This document shows, in pieces, positions 26,190-41,100 of a stretch of DNA of 64,000 bases. The position numbers and the translations under genes were made by a program. A model generated the notes under the pieces. The model saw only the letters and a program-made list of their open reading frames with translations. It did not search any database and was not told where the DNA came from. The stretch comes from Andrena cerasifolii (Eukaryota > Arthropoda > Insecta > Hymenoptera > Andrenidae). The stretch lies in assembly GCF_050908995.1 (NCBI RefSeq), contig NC_135123.1:62001-126000 (forward strand), given 5' to 3'. Within the stretch, counting starts at the first letter, position 1, and each line of letters starts with the position of its first letter.

Positions 26190-28898
26190 GATATTGAAAA
26201 ACAAATATTGAAAAACAAATATTCAAAAACTGATATTGAAAAACTAATATTGAAAAACTGATATTGAATCCGATATTAGAACCGATATTCAAAAACCGAT
26301 ATTGGAGAACAAATATTGAGAAACTGATATTGAAAAACCGATATTGAAAAACCGATATTGAAAAACCGATATTGAATCCGATATTAGAACCGATATTCAA
26401 AAACCGATATTGAAAAACAAATATTGAAAAACTGATATTGAAAAACCGATATTGAAAAACCGATATTGAAACCGATATTCAAAAACCGATATTCAAAAAC
26501 CGATATTCAAAAACCGATATTGAAAAACTGATATTGCAAAACCGATATTCAAAAACCGATATTGAAACCGATATTAGAACCGATATTCAAAAACCGATAT
26601 TCAAAAACCGATATTGAAAAACCGATATTCAAAAACCGATATTGAAAAACCGATATTGAAAAACAAATATTGAAAAACAAATATTGAAAAACTGATATCG
26701 AAAAACTGATATTGAAAAACCGATATTGAATCCGATATTAGAACCGATATTCAAAAACCAATATTGGAGAACAAATATTGAAAAACTGATATCGAAAAAC
26801 TGATATTGAAAAACCGATATTGAAAAACCGATATTGAAAAACCGATATTGAAAAACCGATATTGAATCCGATATTAGAACCGATACTCAAAAACCGATAT
26901 TGGAGAACAAATATTGAAAAACTGATATTGAAAAACCGATATTGAAAAACCGATATTGAAAAACCGATATTGAATCCGATATTAGAACCGATATTGAATC
27001 CGATATTAGAACCGATATTGAAAAACCGATATTGGAGAACAAATATTGAAAAACCGATATTGAAAAATCGATATTGAAACCGATATTCAAAAACCGATAT
27101 TCAAAAACCGATATTGAAAAACTGATATTGAAAAACCGATATTGAAAAACCAATATTGAAAAACTTATTTCGAAAAACTAATATTGCAAAACCGATATTG
27201 AAAAACCGATATTGAAACCGATATTGCAAAACCGATATTGAAAAACCGATATTGAAAAACCAACATTGACAAACTTATATCGAAAAACTGTTTTTGCAAA
27301 ACCGATATTGAAAAACCGATATTGAAGAACCGATATTGAAACCGATATTAGAACCGATATTGAAAAACCGATATTGAAAAACCAATATTGAAAAACCGAT
27401 ATTGGAAAACTTATATCGAAAAACTGATATTGCAAAACCGATATTGAAACCGATATTAGAACCGATGTTGAAAAACCGATGTTGAAAAGCAAATATTGAA
27501 AAACTGATATCGAAAAACTGATATTGAAAAACCGATATTGAATCCGATATTAGAACCGATATTCAAAAACCGATATTGGAGAACAAATATTGAAAAACTG
27601 ATATTGAAAAACCGATATTGAAAAACCGATATTGAAAAACCAACATTGAAAAACTTATATCGAAAAACTGTTTTTGCAAAACCGATATTGAAAAACCGAT
27701 ATTGAAGAACCGATATTGAAACCGATATTAGAACCGATATTGAAAAACCGATATTGAATCCGATATTAGAACCGATATTCAAAAACCAATATTGGAGAAC
27801 AAATATTGAAAAACTGATATCGAAAAACTGATATTGAAAAACCGATATTGAAAAACCGATATTGAAAAACCGATATTGAATCCGATATTAGAACCGATAT
27901 TCAAAAACCGATATTGGAGAACAAATATTGAAAAACTGATATTGAAAAACCGATATTGAAAAACCGATATTGAAAAACCGATATTGAATCCGATATTAGA
28001 ACCGATATTGAAACCGATATTCGAACCGATATTGAAAAACCGATATTGAAAAACCAATATTGAAAAACCGATATTGAAAAACCGATATTGAAAAACCGAT
28101 ATTGAAAAACCGATATTGAAAAACCGATATTGAAAAACCGATATTGAAACCGATATTGAAAAACCGATATTCAAAAACCGATATTGAAAAACTGATATTG
28201 CAAAACCGATATTCAAAAACCGATATTGAAAAACCGATATTGAAACCGATATTGCAAAACCGATATTGAAAAACCGATATTGAAAAACCAACATTGAAAA
28301 ACTTATATCGAAAAACTGTTTTTGCAAAACCGATATTGAAAAACCGATATTGAAGAACCGATATTGAAACCGATATTAGAACCGATATTGAAAAACCGAT
28401 ATTGAAGAACCGATATTGAAACCGATATTAGAACCGATATTGAAAAACCGATATTGAAAAACTTATATCGAAAAACTGATATTGCAAAACCGATATTGAA
28501 ACCGATATTAGAACCAATATTGAAAAAATTATATCGAAAAACTGATATTGCAAAACCGATATTGAAAAACCGATATTGAAACCGATATTGCAAAACCGAT
28601 ATTGAAAAACCGATATTGAAAAACCAATATTGAAAAACTTATATCGAAAAACTGTTTTTGCTAAACCGATACTGATAAACCGATATTGAAAAACCAATAT
28701 TGAAAAACTTATATGGAAAAACTGTTATTGCAAAACCGATATTGAAAAACCGATATTGAAGAACCGATATTGAAACCGATATTAGAACCGATATTGAAAA
28801 ACCGATATTGAAAAACCGATATTGAAACCGATATTAGAACCGATATTCAGAAACCGATATTGAAACCGATATTAGAACCGATATTGAAAAACCGATAT
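26190..28898 (+). repeat. 2.7-kb sub-repeat within the 8.2-kb block (partner 30,320-33,027)
   Basis: Offset 4,129 holds from about 26,190 to 28,898. Both copies contain the paired GATGTTG units, the run of six canonical monomers and an anchor (28,655 and 32,784). ATTGACAAAC, TTCGAACC, ACTTATATGG and TTCAGAAACC are found in this copy only. These changes therefore arose after the 4,129-bp duplication, yet were copied into the later 8-kb duplication. Confidence 0.8.
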
Positions 28899-29790
28899 TT
28901 CAAAACCGATAGTGAAACCGATATTGAAAAACCAATATTGAAAAACTTATTTCGAAAACTGATATTGCAAAACCGATATTGAAAAACCGATATTGAAACC
29001 GATATTGCAAAACCGATATTGAAAAACCGATATTGGAAAACTTATATCGAAAAACTGATATTGAAAAACCGATATTGAAAAACAAATATTGAAAAACAAA
29101 TATTGAAAAACTGATATCGAAAAACTGATATTGAAAAACCGATATTGAATCCGATATTAGAACCGATATTCAAAAACCGATATTGAAGAACAGATATTGA
29201 AAAACTGATATTGAAAAACCGATATTGAAAAACCGATATTGAATCCGATATTAGAACCGATATTCAAAAACCGATATTGAAAACCAAATATTGAAAAACT
29301 GATATTGAAAACCCATATTGAAAAACCGATATTCACACCGATATTGAAAAACCGATATTCAAAAACCGATATTGAAAAACCGATATTCAAAAACCGATAT
29401 TGAAAAACCGATATTCAAAAACCGATATTGAAAAACTGATATTGCAAAACCGATATTCAAAAACCGATATTGAAAAACCGATATTGAAACCGATATTGCA
29501 AAACCGATATTGAAAAACCGATATTGAAAAACCGATATTCAAAAACCGATATTGAAAAACTGATATTGCAAAACCAATATTCAAAAACCGATATTGAAAA
29601 ACCGATATTGAAACCGATATTGTAAAACCGATATTGAAAAACCGATATTGAAAAACCAATATTGAAAAACTTATATCGAAAAACTGATATTGCAAAACCG
29701 ATATTGAAAAACCGATATTGAAAAACCAATATTGAAAAACTTATATCGAAAAACTATTTTTGCAAAACCGATACTGATAAACCGATATTG
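28655..29790 (+). repeat. Anchor-led HOR segment, R type
   Basis: This has the same order as the L-type segment at base 1, with the R-type markers GAACAGATATTG and the 13-bp GAAAACCCATATT. A 1-bp deletion (TTTCGAAAACTG for TTTCGAAAAACTG, about 28,950) is shared only with the copy at 38,935-40,070. It breaks the reverse-strand frame that other copies keep open, with no sign that the frame matters. Confidence 0.8.
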
Positions 29791-30319
29791 AAAAACCAAT
29801 ATTGAAAAACTTATATCGAAAAACTGTTATTGCAAAACCGATATTGTAAAACCGATATTGAAGAACCGATATTGAAACCGATATTAGAACCGATATTGAA
29901 AAACCGATATTGAAAAACCGATATTGAAACCCGATAGTGAAAAACCGATATTGAAACCGATATTAGAACCGATATTCAAAAACCGATATTGAAACCGATA
30001 TTAGAACCGATATTGAAAAACCGATATTTCAAAACCGATATTGAAACCGATATTGAAAAACCAATATTGAAAAACTTATTTCGAAAAACTGATATTGCAA
30101 AACCGATATTGAAAAACCGATATTGAAACCGATATTGAAAAACAAATATTGAAAAACAAATATTGAAAAACTGATATTGAATCCGATATTAGAACCGATA
30201 TTCAAAAACCGATATTGGAGAACAAATATTGAGAAACTGATATTGAAAAACCGATATTGAAAAACCGATATTGAAAAACCGATATTGAATCCGATATTAG
30301 AACCGATATTCAAAAACCG

Positions 30320-33027
30320 ATATTGAAAAACAAATATTGAAAAACAAATATTCAAAAACTGATATTGAAAAACTAATATTGAAAAACTGATATTGAATCC
30401 GATATTAGAACCGATATTCAAAAACCGATATTGGAGAACAAATATTGAGAAACTGATATTGAAAAACCGATATTGAAAAACCGATATTGAAAAACCGATA
30501 TTGAATCCGATATTAGAACCGATATTCAAAAACCGATATTGAAAAACAAATATTGAAAAACTGATATTGAAAAACCGATATTGAAAAACCGATATTGAAA
30601 CCGATATTCAAAAACCGATATTCAAAAACCGATATTCAAAAACCGATATTGAAAAACTGATATTGCAAAACCGATATTCAAAAACCGATATTGAAACCGA
30701 TATTAGAACCGATATTCAAAAACCGATATTCAAAAACCGATATTGAAAAACCGATATTCAAAAACCGATATTGAAAAACCGATATTGAAAAACAAATATT
30801 GAAAAACAAATATTGAAAAACTGATATCGAAAAACTGATATTGAAAAACCGATATTGAATCCGATATTAGAACCGATATTCAAAAACCAATATTGGAGAA
30901 CAAATATTGAAAAACTGATATCGAAAAACTGATATTGAAAAACCGATATTGAAAAACCGATATTGAAAAACCGATATTGAAAAACCGATATTGAATCCGA
31001 TATTAGAACCGATATTCAAAAACCGATATTGGAGAACAAATATTGAAAAACTGATATTGAAAAACCGATATTGAAAAACCGATATTGAAAAACCGATATT
31101 GAATCCGATATTAGAACCGATATTGAATCCGATATTAGAACCGATATTGAAAAACCGATATTGGAGAACAAATATTGAAAAACCGATATTGAAAAATCGA
31201 TATTGAAACCGATATTCAAAAACCGATATTCAAAAACCGATATTGAAAAACTGATATTGAAAAACCGATATTGAAAAACCAATATTGAAAAACTTATTTC
31301 GAAAAACTAATATTGCAAAACCGATATTGAAAAACCGATATTGAAACCGATATTGCAAAACCGATATTGAAAAACCGATATTGAAAAACCAACATTGAAA
31401 AACTTATATCGAAAAACTGTTTTTGCAAAACCGATATTGAAAAACCGATATTGAAGAACCGATATTGAAACCGATATTAGAACCGATATTGAAAAACCGA
31501 TATTGAAAAACCAATATTGAAAAACCGATATTGGAAAACTTATATCGAAAAACTGATATTGCAAAACCGATATTGAAACCGATATTAGAACCGATGTTGA
31601 AAAACCGATGTTGAAAAGCAAATATTGAAAAACTGATATCGAAAAACTGATATTGAAAAACCGATATTGAATCCGATATTAGAACCGATATTCAAAAACC
31701 GATATTGGAGAACAAATATTGAAAAACTGATATTGAAAAACCGATATTGAAAAACCGATATTGAAAAACCAACATTGAAAAACTTATATCGAAAAACTGT
31801 TTTTGCAAAACCGATATTGAAAAACCGATATTGAAGAACCGATATTGAAACCGATATTAGAACCGATATTGAAAAACCGATATTGAATCCGATATTAGAA
31901 CCGATATTCAAAAACCAATATTGGAGAACAAATATTGAAAAACTGATATCGAAAAACTGATATTGAAAAACCGATATTGAAAAACCGATATTGAAAAACC
32001 GATATTGAATCCGATATTAGAACCGATATTCAAAAACCGATATTGGAGAACAAATATTGAAAAACTGATATTGAAAAACCGATATTGAAAAACCGATATT
32101 GAAAAACCGATATTGAATCCGATATTAGAACCGATATTGAAACCGATATTAGAACCGATATTGAAAAACCGATATTGAAAAACCAATATTGAAAAACCGA
32201 TATTGAAAAACCGATATTGAAAAACCGATATTGAAAAACCGATATTGAAAAACCGATATTGAAAAACCGATATTGAAACCGATATTGAAAAACCGATATT
32301 CAAAAACCGATATTGAAAAACTGATATTGCAAAACCGATATTCAAAAACCGATATTGAAAAACCGATATTGAAACCGATATTGCAAAACCGATATTGAAA
32401 AACCGATATTGAAAAACCAACATTGAAAAACTTATATCGAAAAACTGTTTTTGCAAAACCGATATTGAAAAACCGATATTGAAGAACCGATATTGAAACC
32501 GATATTAGAACCGATATTGAAAAACCGATATTGAAGAACCGATATTGAAACCGATATTAGAACCGATATTGAAAAACCGATATTGAAAAACTTATATCGA
32601 AAAACTGATATTGCAAAACCGATATTGAAACCGATATTAGAACCAATATTGAAAAAATTATATCGAAAAACTGATATTGCAAAACCGATATTGAAAAACC
32701 GATATTGAAACCGATATTGCAAAACCGATATTGAAAAACCGATATTGAAAAACCAATATTGAAAAACTTATATCGAAAAACTGTTTTTGCTAAACCGATA
32801 CTGATAAACCGATATTGAAAAACCAATATTGAAAAACTTATATCGAAAAACTGTTATTGCAAAACCGATATTGAAAAACCGATATTGAAGAACCGATATT
32901 GAAACCGATATTAGAACCGATATTGAAAAACCGATATTGAAAAACCGATATTGAAACCGATATTAGAACCGATATTCAAAAACCGATATTGAAACCGATA
33001 TTAGAACCGATATTGAAAAACCGATAT
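30320..33027 (+). repeat. 2.7-kb sub-repeat, second copy (offset 4,129)
   Basis: This is the partner of 26,190-28,898. It has AGAACC where the first copy has the rarer TTCGAACC, and lacks ATGG and CAGAAACC. It ends where the two copies part after the anchor at 32,784. Confidence 0.78.
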
Positions 33028-35194
33028 TGAAAAACTTATATCGAAAAACTGATATTGCAAAACCGATATTGAAACCGATATTAGAACCGATATTGAAAAA
33101 CCAATATTGAAAAAATTATATCGAAAAACTGATATTGCAAAACCGATATTGAAAAACCGATATTGAAACCGATATTGCAAAACCGATATTGAAAAACCGA
33201 TATTGAATCCGATATTAGAACCGATATTCAAAAACCGATATTGGAGAACAAATATTGAAAAACCGATATTGAAAAACCGATATTGAAACCGATATTAGAA
33301 CCGATATTGGAGAACAAATATTGAAAAACCGATATTGAAAAACCGATATTGAAACCGATATTGAAAAACAAATATTGAAAAACAAATATTGAAAAACTGA
33401 TATTGAAAAACTAATATTGAAAAACTGATATTGAATCCGATATTAGAACCGATATTCAAAAACCGATATTGGAGAACAAATATTGAGAAACTGATATTGA
33501 AAAACCGATATTGAAAAACCGATATTGAAAAACCGATATTGAAAAACCGATATTGAATCCGATATTAGAACCGATATTCAAAAACCGATATTGAAAAACA
33601 AATATTGAAAAACTGATATTGAAAAACTAATATTGAAAAACTGATATTGAATCCGATATTAGAACCGATATTCAAAAACCGATATTGGAGAACAAATATT
33701 GAGAAACTGATATTGAAAAACCGATATTGAAAAACCGATATTCAAAAACCGATATTGAATCCGATATTAGAACCGATATTCAAAAACCGATATTGAAAAA
33801 CAAATATTGAAAAACTGATATTGAAAAACCGATATTGAAAAACCGATATTGAAACCGATATTCAAAAACCGATATTCAAAAACCGATATTCAAAAACCGA
33901 TATTGAAAAACTGATATTGCAAAACCGATATTCAAAAACCGATATTGAAACCGATATTAGAACCGATATTCAAAAACCGATATTCAAAAACCGATATTCA
34001 AAAACCGATATTCAAAAACCGATATTGAAAAACCGATATTGAAAAACAAATATTGAAAAACTGATATTGAAAAACCGATATTGAAAAACCGATATTGAAA
34101 CCGATATTCAAAAACCGATATTCAAAAACCGATATTCAAAAACCGATATTCAAAAACCGATAATGAAAAACTGATATTGCAAAACCGATATTCAAAAACC
34201 GATATTGAATCCGATATTAGAACCGATATTCAAAAACCGATATTGGAGAACAAATATTGAGAAACTGATATTGAAAAACCGATATTGAAAAACCGATATT
34301 GCAAAACCGATATTGAAACCGATATTAGAACCGATATTGAAAAACCAATATTGAAAAAATTATATCGAAAAACTGATATTGCAAAACCGATATTGAAAAA
34401 CCGATATTGAAACCGATATTGAAAAACCAATATTGAAAAACTTATTTCGAAAAACTGATATTGCAAAACCGATATTGAAAAACCGATATTGAAACCGATA
34501 TTGAAAAACAAATATTGAAAAACAAATATTCAAAAACTGATATTGAAAAACTAATATTGAAAAACTGATATTGAATCCGATATTAGAACCGATATTCAAA
34601 AACCGATATTGGAGAACAAATATTGAAAAACTGATATTGAAAAACCGATATTGAAAAACCGATATTGAAAAACCGATATTGAATCCGATATTAGAACCGA
34701 TATTGAATCCGATATTAGAACCGATATTGAAAAACCGATATTGGAGAACAAATATTGAAAAACCGATATTGAAAAATCGATATTGAAACCGATATTCAAA
34801 AACCGATATTCAAAAACCGATATTCAAAAACCGATATTCAAAAACCGATATTCAAAAACCGATATTGAAAAACTGATATTGCAAAACCGATATTCAAAAA
34901 CCGATATTGAAACCGATATTAGAACCGATATTCAAAAACCGATATTCAAAAACCGATATTGAAAAACCGATATTCAAAAACCGATATTGAAAAACCGATA
35001 TTGAAAAACAAATATTGAAAAACAAATATTGAAAAACTGATATCGAAAAACTGATATTGAAAAACCGATATTGAATCCGATATTAGAACCGATATTCAAA
35101 AACCAATATTGGAGAACAAATATTGAAAAACTGATATCGAAAAACTGATATTGAAAAACCGATATTGAAAAACCGATATTGAAAAACCGATATT
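33026..35194 (+). repeat. Link block between the two 8-kb copies
   Basis: The first 1.3 kb follows 23,284-24,630, and bases up to about 34,600 follow 53,685-55,310 at offset 20,695. Near 34,797-34,866 five CAAAAACC units stand in a row, where most copies have two or three: a local monomer-level expansion. The remainder matches the lead-in to the paired GAATCC/AGAACC phrases near 26.5 and 30.7 kb. Confidence 0.7.
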
Positions 35195-38100
35195 GAAAAA
35201 CCGATATTGAATCCGATATTAGAACCGATATTCAAAAACCGATATTGGAGAACAAATATTGAAAAACTGATATTGAAAAACCGATATTGAAAAACCGATA
35301 TTGAAAAACCGATATTGAATCCGATATTAGAACCGATATTGAATCCGATATTAGAACCGATATTGAAAAACCGATATTGGAGAACAAATATTGAAAAACC
35401 GATATTGAAAAATCGATATTGAAACCGATATTCAAAAACCGATATTCAAAAACCGATATTGAAAAACTGATATTGAAAAACCGATATTGAAAAACCAATA
35501 TTGAAAAACTTATTTCGAAAAACTAATATTGCAAAACCGATATTGAAAAACCGATATTGAAACCGATATTGCAAAACCGATATTGAAAAACCGATATTGA
35601 AAAACCAACATTGAAAAACTTATATCGAAAAACTGTTTTTGCAAAACCGATATTGAAAAACCGATATTGAAGAACCGATATTGAAACCGATATTAGAACC
35701 GATATTGAAAAACCGATATTGAAAAACCAATATTGAAAAACCGATATTGGAAAACTTATATCGAAAAACTGATATTGCAAAACCGATATTGAAACCGATA
35801 TTAGAACCGATGTTGAAAAACCGATGTTGAAAAGCAAATATTGAAAAACTGATATCGTAAAACTGATATTGAAAAACCGATATTGAATCCGATATTAGAA
35901 CCGATATTCAAAAACCGATATTGGAGAACAAATATTGAAAAACTGATATTGAAAAACCGATATTGAAAAACCGATATTGAAAAACCAACATTGAAAAACT
36001 TATATCGAAAAACTGTTTTTGCAAAACCGATATTGAAAAACCGATATTGAAGAACCGATATTGAAACCGATATTAGAACCGATATTGAAAAACCGATATT
36101 GAATCCGATATTAGAACCGATATTCAAAAACCAATATTGGAGAACAAATATTGAAAAACTGATATCGAAAAACTGATATTGAAAAACCGATATTGAAAAA
36201 CCGATATTGAAAAACCGATATTGAATCCGATATTAGAACCGATATTCAAAAACCGATATTGGAGAACAAATATTGAAAAACTGATATTGAAAAACCGATA
36301 TTGAAAAACCGATATTGAAAAACCGATATTGAATCCGATATTAGAACCGATATTGAAACCGATATTCGAACCGATATTGAAAAACCGATATTGAAAAACC
36401 AATATTGAAAAACCGATATTGAATCCGATATTAGAACCGATATTCAAAAACCGATATTGAAAACCAAATATTGAAAAACTGATATTGAAAACCCATATTG
36501 AAAAACCGATATTCACACCGATATTGAAAAACTGATATTGCAAAACCGATATTGAAAAACCGATATTGAAACCGATATTGAAAAACAAATATTGAAAAAC
36601 AAATATTCAAAAACTGATATTGAAAAACTAATATTGAAAAACTGATATTGAATCCGATATTAGAACCGATATTCAAAAACCGATATTGGAGAACAAATAT
36701 TGAGAAACTGATATTGAAAAACCGATATTGAAAAACCGATATTGAAAAACCGATATTGAATCCGATATTAGAACCGATATTCAAAAACCGATATTGAAAA
36801 ACAAATATTGAAAAACTGATATTGAAAAACCGATATTGAAAAACCGATATTGAAACCGATATTCAAAAACCGATATTCAAAAACCGATATTCAAAAACCG
36901 ATATTGAAAAACTGATATTGCAAAACCGATATTCAAAAACCGATATTGAAACCGATATTAGAACCGATATTCAAAAACCGATATTCAAAAACCGATATTG
37001 AAAAACCGATATTCAAAAACCGATATTGAAAAACCGATATTGAAAAACAAATATTGAAAAACAAATATTGAAAAACTGATATCGAAAAACTGATATTGAA
37101 AAACCGATATTGAATCCGATATTAGAACCGATATTCAAAAACCAATATTGGAGAACAAATATTGAAAAACTGATATCGAAAAACTGATATTGAAAAACCG
37201 ATATTGAAAAACCGATATTGAAAAACCGATATTGAAAAACCGATATTGAATCCGATATTAGAACCGATACTCAAAAACCGATATTGGAGAACAAATATTG
37301 AAAAACTGATATTGAAAAACCGATATTGAAAAACCGATATTGAAAAACCGATATTGAAACCGATATTCAAAAACCGATATTCAAAAACCGATATTGAAAA
37401 ACTGATATTGAAAAACCGATATTGAAAAACCAATATTGAAAAACTTATTTCGAAAAACTAATATTGCAAAACCGATATTGAAAAACCGATATTGAAACCG
37501 ATATTGCAAAACCGATATTGAAAAACCGATATTGAAAAACCAACATTGACAAACTTATATCGAAAAACTGTTTTTGCAAAACCGATATTGAAAAACCGAT
37601 ATTGAAGAACCGATATTGAAACCGATATTAGAACCGATATTGAAAAACCGATATTGAAAAACCAATATTGAAAAACCGATATTGGAAAACTTATATCGAA
37701 AAACTGATATTGCAAAACCGATATTGAAACCGATATTAGAACCGATGTTGAAAAACCGATGTTGAAAAGCAAATATTGAAAAACTGATATCGAAAAACTG
37801 ATATTGAAAAACCGATATTGAATCCGATATTAGAACCGATATTCAAAAACCGATATTGGAGAACAAATATTGAAAAACTGATATTGAAAAACCGATATTG
37901 AAAAACCGATATTGAAAAACCAACATTGAAAAACTTATATCGAAAAACTGTTTTTGCAAAACCGATATTGAAAAACCGATATTGAAGAACCGATATTGAA
38001 ACCGATATTAGAACCGATATTGAAAAACCGATATTGAATCCGATATTAGAACCGATATTCAAAAACCAATATTGGAGAACAAATATTGAAAAACTGATAT

Positions 38101-41100
38101 CGAAAAACTGATATTGAAAAACCGATATTGAAAAACCGATATTGAAAAACCGATATTGAATCCGATATTAGAACCGATATTCAAAAACCGATATTGGAGA
38201 ACAAATATTGAAAAACTGATATTGAAAAACCGATATTGAAAAACCGATATTGAAAAACCGATATTGAATCCGATATTAGAACCGATATTGAAACCGATAT
38301 TCGAACCGATATTGAAAAACCGATATTGAAAAACCAATATTGAAAAACCGATATTGAAAAACCGATATTGAAAAACCGATATTGAAAAACCGATATTGAA
38401 AAACCGATATTGAAAAACCGATATTGAAACCGATATTGAAAAACCGATATTCAAAAACCGATATTGAAAAACTGATATTGCAAAACCGATATTCAAAAAC
38501 CGATATTGAAAAACCGATATTGAAACCGATATTGCAAAACCGATATTGAAAAACCGATATTGAAAAACCAACATTGAAAAACTTATATCGAAAAACTGTT
38601 TTTGCAAAACCGATATTGAAAAACCGATATTGAAGAACCGATATTGAAACCGATATTAGAACCGATATTGAAAAACCGATATTGAAGAACCGATATTGAA
38701 ACCGATATTAGAACCGATATTGAAAAACCGATATTGAAAAACTTATATCGAAAAACTGATATTGCAAAACCGATATTGAAACCGATATTAGAACCAATAT
38801 TGAAAAAATTATATCGAAAAACTGATATTGCAAAACCGATATTGAAAAACCGATATTGAAACCGATATTGCAAAACCGATATTGAAAAACCGATATTGAA
38901 AAACCAATATTGAAAAACTTATATCGAAAAACTGTTTTTGCTAAACCGATACTGATAAACCGATATTGAAAAACCAATATTGAAAAACTTATATGGAAAA
39001 ACTGTTATTGCAAAACCGATATTGAAAAACCGATATTGAAGAACCGATATTGAAACCGATATTAGAACCGATATTGAAAAACCGATATTGAAAAACCGAT
39101 ATTGAAACCGATATTAGAACCGATATTCAGAAACCGATATTGAAACCGATATTAGAACCGATATTGAAAAACCGATATTTCAAAACCGATAGTGAAACCG
39201 ATATTGAAAAACCAATATTGAAAAACTTATTTCGAAAACTGATATTGCAAAACCGATATTGAAAAACCGATATTGAAACCGATATTGCAAAACCGATATT
39301 GAAAAACCGATATTGGAAAACTTATATCGAAAAACTGATATTGAAAAACCGATATTGAAAAACAAATATTGAAAAACAAATATTGAAAAACTGATATCGA
39401 AAAACTGATATTGAAAAACCGATATTGAATCCGATATTAGAACCGATATTCAAAAACCGATATTGAAGAACAGATATTGAAAAACTGATATTGAAAAACC
39501 GATATTGAAAAACCGATATTGAATCCGATATTAGAACCGATATTCAAAAACCGATATTGAAAACCAAATATTGAAAAACTGATATTGAAAACCCATATTG
39601 AAAAACCGATATTCACACCGATATTGAAAAACCGATATTCAAAAACCGATATTGAAAAACCGATATTCAAAAACCGATATTGAAAAACCGATATTCAAAA
39701 ACCGATATTGAAAAACTGATATTGCAAAACCGATATTCAAAAACCGATATTGAAAAACCGATATTGAAACCGATATTGCAAAACCGATATTGAAAAACCG
39801 ATATTGAAAAACCGATATTCAAAAACCGATATTGAAAAACTGATATTGCAAAACCAATATTCAAAAACCGATATTGAAAAACCGATATTGAAACCGATAT
39901 TGTAAAACCGATATTGAAAAACCGATATTGAAAAACCAATATTGAAAAACTTATATCGAAAAACTGATATTGCAAAACCGATATTGAAAAACCGATATTG
40001 AAAAACCAATATTGAAAAACTTATATCGAAAAACTATTTTTGCAAAACCGATACTGATAAACCGATATTGAAAAACCAATATTGAAAAACTTATATCGAA
40101 AAACTGTTATTGCAAAACCGATATTGTAAAACCGATATTGAAGAACCGATATTGAAACCGATATTAGAACCGATATTGAAAAACCGATATTGAAAAACCG
40201 ATATTGAAACCCGATAGTGAAAAACCGATATTGAAACCGATATTAGAACCGATATTCAAAAACCGATATTGAAACCGATATTAGAACCGATATTGAAAAA
40301 CCGATATTTCAAAACCGATATTGAAACCGATATTGAAAAACCAATATTGAAAAACTTATTTCGAAAAACTGATATTGCAAAACCGATATTGAAAAACCGA
40401 TATTGAAACCGATATTGAAAAACAAATATTGAAAAACAAATATTGAAAAACTGATATTGAATCCGATATTAGAACCGATATTCAAAAACCGATATTGGAG
40501 AACAAATATTGAGAAACTGATATTGAAAAACCGATATTGAAAAACCGATATTGAAAAACCGATATTGAATCCGATATTAGAACCGATATTCAAAAACCGA
40601 TATTGAAAAACAAATATTGAAAAACAAATATTCAAAAACTGATATTGAAAAACTAATATTGAAAAACTGATATTGAATCCGATATTAGAACCGATATTCA
40701 AAAACCGATATTGGAGAACAAATATTGAGAAACTGATATTGAAAAACCGATATTGAAAAACCGATATTGAAAAACCGATATTGAATCCGATATTAGAACC
40801 GATATTCAAAAACCGATATTGAAAAACAAATATTGAAAAACTGATATTGAAAAACCGATATTGAAAAACCGATATTGAAACCGATATTCAAAAACCGATA
40901 TTCAAAAACCGATATTCAAAAACCGATATTGAAAAACTGATATTGCAAAACCGATATTCAAAAACCGATATTGAAACCGATATTAGAACCGATATTCAAA
41001 AACCGATATTCAAAAACCGATATTGAAAAACCGATATTCAAAAACCGATATTGAAAAACCGATATTGAAAAACAAATATTGAAAAACAAATATTGAAAAA

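Larger units (their letters stand above)
24810..33025 (+). repeat. 8.2-kb duplicated block, copy 1
   Basis: This block recurs at 35,195-43,305. The offset is 10,384 in the left part and 10,280 after a 104-bp deletion in copy 2. Shared private variants include GATACTCAA (26,884 region and 37,265 region), ATTGACAAAC (27,266 and 37,546), ACTTATATGG (28,708 and 38,988) and GATATTCAGAAACC (28,843 and 39,123). Inside it, 24,810-26,036 matches 26,850-28,075 at offset 2,039, both with the rare TTCGAACC unit, and 26,190-28,898 matches 30,320-33,027 at offset 4,129. Anchors lie at 28,655 and 32,784. Confidence 0.88.
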
